This document shows, one piece after another, positions 1 to 10,155 of a stretch of 64,000 nucleotides of DNA (its first letter is position 1; the number at the start of each line of letters is the position of its first letter). Under the pieces are notes generated by a model. The model was not told the origin of the DNA, searched no databases, and saw nothing but the letters and a program-made list of their open reading frames with translations. Origin of the DNA: Emergomyces orientalis (taxonomy: Eukaryota; Ascomycota; Eurotiomycetes; Onygenales; Ajellomycetaceae); the NCBI GenBank assembly GCA_002110485.1, contig MOWL01000025.1, positions 620,001-684,000 on the forward strand, in the 5' to 3' direction. Position numbers and translations under genes: made by a program.

Positions 1-1248
1 TGCAGTTGAGTTAATTCAAAAGTTTTTTCCAGAAGACGATCTCTCTTCTGTGCGGCAGCCCAAGAGGTGGAAAGCCATTGAGAGAGCTTTGAGTCACGTC
101 GAAAGCATATACTCTCGCTGTTTCGACACTATCTCAGAGCGTGGGTCGGAAATGCTCCTGAGATGTCTAGCCGATCTTCTAAAGTTTGTAATCTCACACT
201 TCAACATAAATTACTCAACATTTTACTAACTTTTGTAGCTATGGATTTGAATCGGGTCAATACGGCGTTGGGGAACAAGCCTTTCGCAAAGCACAAGCGC
301 TAGTGAAGAAGATCACGAAGCCTGACCACCATCTTCTCTCGCGGTTATATTTCTATCACACTCGATTATGTGAGGAGGAAAACCGGTCTCACGACGCGCT
401 AGAGGCGGTGCAGTTGGCAAGCCAACATATGGATGAAGCCATTAAAATGGACCCGGGTTTGCTCAACTCAACTCTCTACGTCAGAATACTGTCCAACCAA
501 GGCATCGCCCATCTTGCTGTGGAAAGGTATGCCGAGTCAGAAACGTACCATAAGCGAGCAATTGAGCACTGTGTAAAAATGGGGTTGCAAGAACAATGTA
601 GTATTGGCAACCTAACGCAAAACCTGGGTTCTTGTTACTTATGGAGCGGAGACTTAGCAAGAGCAGAAACCACGCTTAGGGAGGCACTCACACAGGCGAA
701 CAACAATGCAGAAGGTGCTAAATACACGATGGGGAATTTGCTCTTGCGATTGCAGAAGTACGACGAAGCGCTTGCGTTACATAAAGAAGTGCTGCAGACT
801 TATATCGAGGATCTGGGGCCAGATCATCTTACCACGTCGGACTCCTGGCATAAGATCGGAAGCATATTTTGTCTGCCCGAGTTCCCGGGCCGGGATCTGA
901 AAGAGGCTGAGTAAGTATTTCCTGAGAAACGAGGGTGCGGTCGCGTATATATATTTCTGTTGTGTACCCAATTTGAAAGCCAGCTAATAAATGGCCCAAA
1001 GACGCTGTTTTAGGAAAACGCTGGAGGTTTGTGAACGCCCAGTCAACAGCCAGAATTTGAACTCCTTGACATTCGTGGCTAGGGCAAAATGGAGGCTCTC
1101 ACAGGTGCTTGATTGCTCCAGCAAAGAAGCCGGTCAATTGCGAGATGAAGCTCTGGCATATCTTCGTTCTCGTTTTGATGGTAAAATACCCGACGGTAAA
1201 GAGCCGTCGGAATTGTTTGATAGTCTTGTGTTTTATTGGAGTCGATAA
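1..1248 (+). CDS. TPR-repeat protein, 5'-truncated (C-terminal part)
   Basis: The gene enters from the left edge. Three exons fit in one frame: 1-183, 239-910 and 1014-1248 (stop TAA); introns are 184-238 (branch TTTACTAAC, acceptor TTTTGTAG) and 911-1013 (donor GTAAGT, branch GCTAATAA). The visible 363 or so residues are helical and contain successive tetratricopeptide-like units, with spaced motifs such as NQGIAHLAVERYAESE, NLGSCYLWSGDLARAE and GNLLLRLQKYDEALALHKEV. The N-terminal visible part (AVELIQKFFPEDD...) resembles the linker before the TPR array in fungal NB-ARC/STAND-type proteins, so this may be the C-terminus of an NLR-like protein. That is inference, since no nucleotide-binding domain is visible. 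TPRs mediate protein-protein contacts; substrate and partner are unknown. Confidence 0.7.
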
Positions 1249-1908
1249 GGAGAGGAAGAAGATACGAAGGGAATTCTAGCGACAGCTAAAATAAATACCA
1301 GGCGTCATGGGTGAAATTATTCTAGCATTATAATACCGGTGATAATGATCCCTAGATGTTTTATTTTGAAATATTCCAAAAGTTACAGTTAAGAAATCTC
1401 AAAAAATCGGTAGGTAGTTGGAGGTTGGCTGTATTCGAGCCTTATGCTAAATAATTCTTCGAATTTAGCACATTGATGCCAACATCATTTGGCCCGCGGC
1501 CATGCCTACCAATCAGGCCATTTGTATGAATATTAAGACATAGTTAGATATTCTAGTTAAAAATCGTATATATGTGTTATCCTTGATTCGTAAATACCTC
1601 CGCGTAGATTGATCGATCCCTCTTTTCGTAGTTATCGGAATATTCAGAAAAGAGGGAGGTGGCTTGCTTACATGGAAGTTGTTTAATTGCATGGATGCCT
1701 AGTTATATAATAACTAACCAGTCAAAATGTAAATCCATCAGCCGCAGAAAATGTGATAGCCTTGTGACAACGAAACATGGCCCCATCTTTTTCCAGGGCT
1801 TGAAAAGGCGTGGACACAGCACATATTTATTATTTACACCTTCATCTCTTAAGCCTCTCTGCTGAGTCACTCATCATGTTCTGATCGTTTTCTCGCTTCA
1901 CCGACACC
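1249..1908. other. Intergenic spacer
   Basis: AT-rich spacer between the TPR gene stop and the MFS start codon. It presumably holds the 3' end of the TPR transcript and the MFS promoter. I see no coding frame with family resemblance and no repeat. Confidence 0.5.
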
Positions 1909-3726
1909 ATGCAGTTTCCGCTGTCCTTGCACACCGTCCGAGGGCGCGTCCAGCAGTTCATCCAGCAGCCCCCAACCATAGTGTTTGTGTATCTTTTGGC
2001 TATATTTTTGGAGCTGGAGGAGAGCGTGCAGAAAGCTCCCACAATACGCCTTCTAGAGAATGCTATCTGCCACAAACATTACCAACATGAGCTCCCTCCT
2101 GGGCAGATCGATGAGAGCATGTGCAAGATTGAGCCTATCCAGGTGCGGTTGGCGCATATTCGAGGATTGTTGAGCTTTTTCGACAGCCTCCCAAGTGAGA
2201 TTGCAATCTGTTTGAAATCGTCTTTTTCGCTGCTCATACTCCATACAAACAGTAATTCTCTTCGGTACCGTCTTTGGCAGCAATGCTGATCGAAACGGAC
2301 GGCGTCTTGCTTTCGGTTTGGCAGTTTTTGGAACCATTTGCGCGATGGTTTGGATATACTTCACCTGTGAGGACTACTGCATCACTGCCTTCCCTTGAAG
2401 TCAACACTGATATCTCATGCATGCAGGTTATTTATGGGACCGTGTTCCCATAGAATTGGTTTGGGTTTCTTCGCTTTTTCGTCTTATAGGTGGCGGTCCT
2501 GCCATAGCGATTGCAATGTGCTTGACAATGGCATCTGATCTCTCAAGTGAAGCAAACAGGCAAGATCTAGTTATCTACCCTCGAAATGCGAAATGTCGTA
2601 CGTGCTGCTAACAGGTAATACAGGAGCAACACATTTTATCGTGTTTTCTCAGCGGTTTTGATAACAGACCTAATCGGGCCTCCGATTGCGTATGGTACAT
2701 TGCGACATTCCCTCTGGCTCCCATATATTGTTTGCGCCCTATTCTTGTCTCTCACGTATCCTGTGCTCTTCTACATGCCGGAAACCCTGCAGAAAACTGC
2801 TCAATATCAGGAAAGCACTTCTTCACGTGGAATCGCCGGTCTACGAAACTACGTCAAGTTTCTTGCCGATTGGAGAATCTTCATCGGCGTTACGACCGTA
2901 TTTCTAGCACAATTTCGTAACAACACGATTGAGATTCTTCTTCCATACACTTCTGTTCGTTTTGGATTGGAACTTGGCAAGGTACTACGCAGGCTGCCCT
3001 CCTCCTCAATATAAATCATAATCTCACATTATTACAGGCAGCAACCCTACTCTCCGTTGTGTCCGCCGTGAACATTGTTGTTTTTCTGGTTCTGCTACCA
3101 GCTGTTTCGGCTCTCTTGGAGAAAAAAGCTGGCTGGTCCATTACATACATCAACATTTGCGTCGCCCGGGTGAGCAGCGCCTTGCTCGCAGTTGGCGCAG
3201 CCATTCTTGCGGCTGCTCCTAACGTGGGAATCGTTGTTGTCGGTAAGTCTACCTCTATGGCTTCCAAAAAAAAAAAAAAAAAAAAAAAAAAAAACGTCAT
3301 ATCCGGGCTGACTCGACCGTTACTACAAAGCATTGATTGTTTATGCTGCCGGTTTTGGAGTACGGCTTTCGATCCTAGCGGTGATAACATCGTTCGTCAA
3401 TTCGTCAAAAGAGACAGCTCAGCTCTACACTTTAATTGCCACTACGGATGCTGTTGCTCATATGATTGCGAGCCCATTACTGCAACGGGTCTGGAGTAGT
3501 GCTCTTAATATTGGCGGACGGTGGCTCGTTTTACCTTTTATCGTCCTCATGGTACAGTTATTTCGCAACATTTTATTTTGTTTATTTAATCACTGACTCT
3601 AAGTAGGGTGTCTTTATCTTGTCATTTTTTACGTCTTGCCTCTTACGAGACAAATCGTCAACTATCGAAGACGAAGATAGTTTGGATGAAGAACGAGAGC
3701 CACTCATGGCTGGAGAAGATGATTAA
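1909..3726 (+). CDS. Major facilitator superfamily (MFS) transporter
   Basis: Seven exons read as a 478-residue membrane protein: 1909-2194, 2253-2366, 2427-2559, 2624-2981, 3038-3242, 3331-3551, 3607-3726. Hydrophobic segments include TIVFVYLLAIFLELEE at the N-terminus, FGLAVFGTICAMVWIYF, LWLPYIVCALFLSLTYPVLF, and several in the C-terminal half. The loop FGTVFGSNADRNGRR after helix 2 matches the MFS signature (G-x-x-x-D-R-x-G-R-R). This is a proton- or gradient-driven small-molecule exporter or importer of the fungal multidrug-type families; the substrate cannot be read from sequence. The C-terminal tail is acidic and cytosolic. Intron 3 (2560-2623) needs a GC donor. Intron 5 contains a run of 29 A. 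It lies upstream of, and on the same strand as, a CmcJ-like oxygenase. Confidence 0.85.
2560..2623 (+). other. Putative GC-AG intron in the MFS gene
   Basis: The donor context is AACAG|GCAAGA, a strong 5' splice site except for C in place of T. A branch motif GCTAAC lies at 2607-2612 and the acceptor is TAATACAG ending at 2623. Splicing joins the conserved SEANR motif to SNTFYRVFSAVL in phase 2. No GT donor nearby keeps the conserved residues, and the alternative acceptor at 2614 gives an immediate stop. Confidence 0.75.
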
Positions 3727-4164
3727 GGCGTTTTCGAACCGTCTATTCCAAGGATCTTCTGGGGAAAATAATTATCAAGGAAATATTAAGAATTTTTGGA
3801 AGACTAGGACGATTATATCTTATACCTCTTTTTTTTTTAGGTGCCCGAGGCAAGGACATTGCCAGCTCAGAATTGTTCACTGTGGACGCAGAAGCATTCG
3901 CTGCATGGCAAGGCTAAACGGAGGCTCGTGCGGGGTGGGGGACTTCGACAGGGGTGTATGTAGGGTGCCATCACGCTGCTCTGGACAAGGCTGTCAAATC
4001 TTTACATATACCGAGAATGATTCCCCCGAGCAGCAAACTATTGGGAATTTGCGTAGTTTTTCTCGTCTGTCTATGAATATCTTGGTGATACCATATACCA
4101 GTATTTATTTTATTTTATTTTTATATATCGTTTGGAAAAGATTTGTTTCATCTACTCTACTGAA
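3727..4164. other. Intergenic spacer
   Basis: Spacer of 438 bp between two same-strand genes, containing the MFS 3' end and the promoter of the oxygenase gene. There is a short T-run and an AT-rich stretch (about 4100-4140) just upstream of the next ATG. No coding resemblance was seen. Confidence 0.5.
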
Positions 4165-5738
4165 ATGTTTACTTCGTTAACCGTAAGTTCTATCTTCTTG
4201 TAACTACTCAAAAGTATGATTACATACGATGAGCGACCGGCGCAATCAGTAAACTCACTGTCTCTTTAAACAGCCCAGCAAAATTGCCTTAACCACTCGA
4301 TCCTTCCATCATACCGCAACTCGTCTTCAAACCACCCGAGCAACATTCTATTACCTTAAAGATCTGCCCGAGTATAAAATCACCAAGCCTTACCACATAA
4401 ATGTTCCAGAATGGGCTCTCCCGCCCGGCCAGCAATCCAACGAAGTGTCTGCCCTTTTCTCCAACATCTCCGTCACTGGCATCCGCTCCCAACTACACCA
4501 TTTTACACTTGATCGAAACGGATTCAAAGTTGAGCGAGAAGAAGAACGTGGCCCACATTCCCTTTACGATTGTATAAAATTTGAAGAGTTTGCTGAGGAG
4601 AAGAAAGTAAAGGAGCGCGTGAGACCTGCTGTGGAGAGTTTCTTGAAGCGCAAGATCCCTGGAGCGGAAGATGTAATTGCGTTTTCCACGCAGGTATTAC
4701 TTATCCCCCATTGACAGAAAGTGGATTAAGGCCATGAGAGGCTGGGAAAGTTGTTAAGATGGCGGACATAGATTCGTCGACGAGACCCGCAATTTCCAGC
4801 CCTACCTCGAGGCACAGATTCTAGCAAACCTCAGCCTGTGCAGGGAGTCCACGTCGGTACGTCCCATTAATTCCCCGCAAATCCAAAGAAATTTTTGGTA
4901 TATTTTCCCTGTACCACCAGCTAATTATTGCAAAAACAACCATCAAGATTTTGCTCCAGATTCTGCGAGAGCAGAAGTCACGGAATTCCTAGCCGCAAGA
5001 GGTTACTCAAACCTAGCTGGGAGAAGATGGCAGATCCTTAGGTATACCCCTTTTTCTTTTTTTCTTTCTGTCTTTCTTTCTCCTCTCTTGTCTGAGGCCA
5101 TCTCAAAGTGAAAAAATGCCGCTGTTACGCTGTTAGCATGTACCTAACAGTGTAAAACCCCAGCGTCTGGAAACCGCTCTTCGGACCTCTTCAAGACTGG
5201 CCACTTGGGCTGTTGGATTACACCTCCCTAGACAATCGCAGAGATCTAGTCGCCTCAGATAACATTTACCCTCATGTGATCCGCGAAACATATAACGTTA
5301 TTTTCAACGAACGGCATAAATGGTATTATCTCGAAGACCAACAACCTGATGAGGTGTTGATTTTCAAGGGGTTCGATACACATGCGACGAGAGGACATGC
5401 TAGAGGTAAGTCTTGTCATACCCTGCATCTGCATTCTCACACTTCCCGTTGTTTTTTTGACAGCTAGTTTATTTGGGGCATGTTTTTGACGTTCAGTAAG
5501 TTTGCCCTCATGCCGCGTTTACGGACCCATTGGCACCATCTACGGCTAGACCGAGAGAAAGCTTCGAATGTCAATCTGTTGTCATTTATCCTGAAGGATC
5601 GGCAAAAACCAATACATATGAAGAGGTAAGTCATTCCTGGGGGGAAAACCGAAACGGAAAAGGAAAAGGAAAAGGGAAAGCAAAAAGCCTGATGATACCT
5701 GCCAGATCTTACCCTCGGAGAGAGTTTATGAAAAATAA
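4165..5738 (+). CDS. CmcJ/AsaB-like hydroxylase/desaturase
   Basis: Seven exons in frame: 4165-4182, 4274-4693, 4772-4856, 4948-5041, 5164-5405, 5501-5625, 5706-5738 (338 aa). The product matches the fungal family related to 7alpha-cephem methoxylase P8 chain and AsaB. Conserved blocks are present: RRRDPQFP, QPVQGVHVDFAPDSARAEV (H173-x-D175), VWKPLFGPLQDWPL, DNIYPHVIRETYNVIFNERH, WYYLEDQQPDEVLIFKGFD and CPHAAFTDP (H290). An H-x-D...H arrangement would suit an Fe(II)/2-oxoglutarate-type centre, but that is inference. Such enzymes hydroxylate or desaturate small secondary metabolites. The acceptor at 5500 is chosen because the nearer AG at 5463 runs into TGA. The last small exon is the least certain; reading through instead would end at 5778. 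Confidence 0.8.
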
Positions 5739-5797
5739 GATATTTATTTGTAGTCCGCAAAAAACCTTTCTTCCATAATACCATTTGATTTTATCTC

Positions 5798-7345
5798 TCA
5801 ATTCAAGCTCATCATTCGACGCTCCCGCATGAGCGCCAACACTCCCTCAAACACATCATTAGTTTCTCCACCATCAACACCACCACTCTTTTGCGTTGCA
5901 AACTTTGGCTGCGTAATGAATTTCAGCACTTGCTCCACCAAGGGACGTGAATTTTCCCGTGTTGCTCTACTTTTCACCGACTCTATCCTTCTAGGAAGAG
6001 CAAGCATAATGTGAGCGCCCGCATACGCAAGAATTTTCTCAGTATCGATATCTTGAACTAGGCTGCGATATGCTTTCATAAATGCTTCTAAGAGAACGAT
6101 GTAGACTGCGTCGTTGCTCTCAAAGTAGTGGATTAGGAAAACTTCCCCGATGAAATTTCCCGCATCGAGGAATGCTGGGGCGAGCATTGTAAATTCCCAG
6201 TCTATTACACTGAGCCTGTCTAATTCTGCCTTGTCTGTGAAGGAGAGGAGAATGTTTCCTGGCCTTTTGGAGGGGAGGGGGGGGATTTCGAAGGGGTTAG
6301 TTGTAAACTTTGTAAAAGACAATTTAAAATAGATAAAACGAAGTACAAAGAAATAGTTTATACAAGGTAGAAGAAAATCAACCCACCAGAAATCACCCAT
6401 CACCACAGTCTCCAAATCATTGCGCACCAATTCCTCCAAACCGTTCAATCTGTTTTCCAATTCTGCCCTCAGCGCTCCAGGCACCAGAAAACCAGTCCGC
6501 TCAACACTTGTAAAAAAATCCGTAAACGTCTCTCGAATGGTAAGATCCTTCGCAGAACTATTGCCAGCGAAGGAAGCAAGCACCAGCGCCGCGTTCTCCT
6601 GGCTGCTACCCCAATTATGCAACCGCGCAAGAAAGGACCCCAGCAATAACCCAATGACACTCGCGGTCTCATACTTTTGGCGCGAGGGTGGGACCTCCTC
6701 GAAGAAGATGCGCGAGGAGTGAGATCTTTCCTGCCACACCTCATCCGAGCCAGGCCTGGGCGTGCCATCTTCCATAATAATGACATGTCTCGTCGCGTCT
6801 TCCATGTAGAGTTCGGGAACTCTCAACTTCCCAGAAGTAGCGTTTCTCCATCCTTCGTCGGAATAATTATAATTCCCCCCCAACAGCGGCAGTGGTAGCT
6901 GCATGGGCTGTGGTGGTGGTGGCGGGGGGATGATTAGGTGTTTCCACGGAATTCTCGTCATCGCACGAGCCTCGTAAATCTGCCTATCCGCGCTGAATTC
7001 AACGGCAGACTCGTCCGCCGTGTGCGAGGCTGCGTATTTCAGAATCGCAGTTCGCACCGCGCGTTGACCATATGGCTTCTCGAGAAAGAGGCGATATGTA
7101 AAATTTGTTGATCCGAGTTGGATGCGCTGTACTTCCCTTGCGGCGAAGGGTGTCCGTTTTAGATAGCGGGCCACAGACGAGGTGCTCGTTAGACCCCCCG
7201 CCGCCGTTGAAGAAGCCACTTGGGCTTGGGCTGTTGTGGTTGCTGTTGTCCCTACCACCGTTGGTGAGGTTGTGGACGTGGACATTCTCACAAGATTTTG
7301 GGGCGGTGCTGTTCGCAGACTTCTGCTTGAGCGGGAGCCGATCAT
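5798..7345 (-). CDS. Aminoglycoside phosphotransferase (APH)-family kinase-like protein
   Basis: Two exons (7345-6387 and 6263-5798) give 474 residues. The kinase-like core shows the Brenner-type catalytic motif GDFWPGNILL (D318) and the metal-binding motif VIDWEF (D341), typical of APH/choline-kinase-fold enzymes; the usual His before GD is Met here. The N-terminal 60 residues are low-complexity Thr/Ser/Ala, and a proline run lies near residue 140. Substrate unknown: fungal members of this family are largely uncharacterised and are not evidence of antibiotic resistance. The 123-nt intron (6264-6386) is a multiple of three without a stop and splits the GDFW-PGN motif, so an unspliced frame stays open. 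The gene is convergent with the oxygenase gene, only about 60 bp between stops. Confidence 0.8.
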   Translation of the reverse strand: MIGSRSSRSLRTAPPQNLVRMSTSTTSPTVVGTTATTTAQAQVASSTAAGGLTSTSSVARYLKRTPFAAREVQRIQLGSTNFTYRLFLEKPYGQRAVRTAILKYAASHTADESAVEFSADRQIYEARAMTRIPWKHLIIPPPPPPQPMQLPLPLLGGNYNYSDEGWRNATSGKLRVPELYMEDATRHVIIMEDGTPRPGSDEVWQERSHSSRIFFEEVPPSRQKYETASVIGLLLGSFLARLHNWGSSQENAALVLASFAGNSSAKDLTIRETFTDFFTSVERTGFLVPGALRAELENRLNGLEELVRNDLETVVMGDFWWVDFLLPCINYFFVLRFIYFKLSFTKFTTNPFEIPPLPSKRPGNILLSFTDKAELDRLSVIDWEFTMLAPAFLDAGNFIGEVFLIHYFESNDAVYIVLLEAFMKAYRSLVQDIDTEKILAYAGAHIMLALPRRIESVKSRATRENSRPLVEQVLKFITQPKFATQKSGGVDGGETNDVFEGVLALMRERRMMSLN

Positions 7346-10155
7346 GGCGAGTTAGATAAGATAGCGAATGGATGATCAAATGGAATGATGATTTTCAGAA
7401 TGGCGATTTTTATATATAGCTGCATATCAGCTTTTTCCATGATGCTGCTTCGACACAACCCCTCCTTCTCGTACAACTAATGGGTAATATTAAGCGGGTT
7501 GGGCTGGTGCTGCAAGGCTGGAGTTTGAAAGGTAAATGTAGACACTGCCCTAGTAGGGATTCGACGCATGTCTGCCAACGGAAAAACGACATTGGCGGGC
7601 TTTTTGATATGGTTTCCTTTTTTCTCCAGTAGTAAATTAGTCCCATGATGATGTCTGAGTTATGGCTATTTTGGGTTGTTCAGATAGTTCATATACTGAA
7701 CTACTAGTATGTATGAAGATCACATTGCTCTGCCGAGAAAGATAGCCCTTCCTCTGTCTCATAGTCATATTTTATCTAAGCATGATGAAGAGTTCAATCA
7801 GCATAAGTAATGCCAAATAGCAGCAGCTTTCAAGATTAAATTTTGTTCCTTTTCTTCATGCAAGATATGATGTTAAATATTCTCTCACTCGCCCTGTCTG
7901 TAGGGAACAGCGCTATAAAATAATAATACCATGGATCTTTTCTCAAATTTCGTAAGCCAGTTGTACCATTGTTACTTTACGAATGCCAAAAAAAAAAGGG
8001 AGGAGGGGATTCAGAAGATAAAAAAGCTTGTTTTCATCCTTGTTGTCGCTGTTTTCAAATTTGATATTTAAGAAGTGACAAAAAGGGACTGACGAAAGTT
8101 CAAAAAACTTGAAATGTGATGTTGATCAGAAAATCCGAGCAAGTTATTCAAAAATTATGTGGATGGCATAAGTTAACACTGTAGCTGTGCATATTTTAAT
8201 TCTTAGATAAACTTGTTGCTTGACAACACAGCAATGGATTACAGCAAATAGTTAACTACATGAATATTTGGCTGTCTCAATTATGATGACTTGCGTGTTT
8301 CAGGCTGAAGTTTATGTATGCATGTAGTTATTGTAAGAGGAATTTACACATGCCCACACCACCGCTATGTTTGATTCATACTCAGACACTCCGTAATAAA
8401 ACCCAATTATTTTTAGCAGACGGGGTGGGTGGTAATCCGGTGGCGTGTGTATGAATTCCTGTATTTATTAATATGTTGGAAATATCGCATTATTCAATAA
8501 TAATAACTCCGTACTGAGGGCATTATTTTTCTGGCCTAAAAGGCAAACAAACTTCTGTCCGAAAGCTTGCTGGCCTGTCGTTGTCTCTCCAGTTTTTTTA
8601 TTATATTTTGTTTCTCTTTCTTATTATTAACATTTACTTAAGTAAAAGTTATTTTTCGCATTGGATATTGTCTCTCCCCTCTGTGGCTGTGAAAGTTTAC
8701 ATAGTAGATGATACCCACACCTCCGCCTCTCATCGTCGTTCTGGTCGCAACCTGCTAAACTAATAAATAATAATAATATACTAATTAACATACCAGTTAC
8801 AACTTGCCCCGCCCGCCAGTTGACGAAACAAATAAATAAAATAAAAAATAAAAATAAAAATAAAAATAAAAATCGCCGCTTCAATGGCGGTTGACTACCA
8901 ACCGTAGGTACGTTGTAGGTACGTTCAACTGGACATCGAGTGGCAAGGACAAGCCCTCTTCCTAGCGAACAAATCTCGGTTTCCCCTGCTGTCTTCTCCT
9001 GTTCGCTGCGCCCGCGGAATTGCACAAGGAAATTTGCAGCCAGTGGACATACGGAGTACGTAGTGGCAAGTTAGCAGTCCGTAGCTAGTCCAGTAATCCA
9101 ACTCATAAGCGCCAGGGTCCATGCTGGAGAAATGCTCAAGACTTTCAGAGAGATTGCAGATCCGAAGATCAACGGGGGTTAGGAAGGGGTAAAAACAAAA
9201 AAAGGGGGGTGCCCCTTGGGGAACAGCCGGTTTTACCTTGACGGGGGCTCTGTGCTGATAGAATAGAATTTACCTCGAAGGTTTGGAGTAACTAAGAAGT
9301 AACATTTCAAACCATCAATTTATTTTAAGAGAATATTTAACAGGATAGAAGCGCGGAGATACACACATCTACCTGCCTAGCTTCGTAACATTGTTATCTG
9401 GAAATGGGGTGCGCGCGAAAATGTTTCAGGTTGTACGGGGTCCTTTTTCCAAGGGTTGTTTCGGAGTTGGTTGACAAAAAGGCTCCATGATGATGAAAGT
9501 CTCTCCTTTCTTCCAGACTTGCAGACATCTCCGCCGCCGCCACCGCAGCAGCAGAAGCAACAGCAGCAGCAGCAGAAGCATACGTAGGCCAGGAGTGGGG
9601 GGGGGAATGGAACAGGGCCTGGGATTGGGGCTGTGATTGGAGACTTGCGACCCCCCGCTAGCCCGCAACGGGCTCCCAAGGGCGGCCAAACCTTGGTGGT
9701 GGCTGACATAATTTGCTGTTTCATCTTCTCTCTCTGTCATTTCTCTCTCTCTCTCTCTCTTGCAATTCTTCCAGTTCTTCTTCTCCTTCTTCTTCTTTGT
9801 CTTCTCTCTCACTCTCTCACTCTCAATTTTCTTCCTCTTCTTCCTCATTCTTTCCTCAGTCTCTCGTTAGGACTCGTGTCCACCTGACTTCTTTTTACTT
9901 TTATATATCATCATCTGCCTGTGTTTCTTGTGTTTCTTGTGTTTTGTTTTATTTCTGTCACTCCCGCCCGGACACCCCCTATTTTACTGCTGTAATTATA
10001 TAACCTACTTAACTCGACTGCCCGCATTATCACTCGCAATACATATAAATAAATAATAATAAAAAAAAGGGTTCCATTCTTGCAGTACGACTGGGCTGCT
10101 ACCTGCCTTGGGGTTGTTACTCTATTTTTTTATTAAATAATATTCCACCCTCACC
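7346..10155. other. Divergent intergenic region (about 2.8 kb)
   Basis: Lies between the APH-like gene start (minus) and the GEL start (plus), so it should contain both promoters. AT-rich to about 8800. A pentamer array of AAAAT type lies at about 8838-8872. A CAG/CAA-rich tract is at about 9538-9580. CT-rich tracts at 9720-9870 probably form the pyrimidine-rich leader of the downstream gene. Open frames here translate to low-complexity Ser/Leu or Arg/Lys runs and I do not call them genes. Confidence 0.5.
8838..8872. repeat. AAAAT-type pentamer microsatellite
   Basis: Tandem AAATA/AAAAT units visible directly, embedded in an AT-rich promoter region. Confidence 0.85.

Noticed and set aside
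5464..5500. Frame-breaking TGA suggesting the oxygenase gene is a pseudogene
   Set aside because: Using the next AG (5500) as acceptor removes the stop and restores the conserved CPHAAF motif.
9377..10003. Several open frames on both strands upstream of the glucanosyltransferase gene
   Set aside because: They translate to Ser/Leu or Lys/Arg/Glu runs made by CT-rich and CAG-rich tracts; no conserved block and no exon structure.
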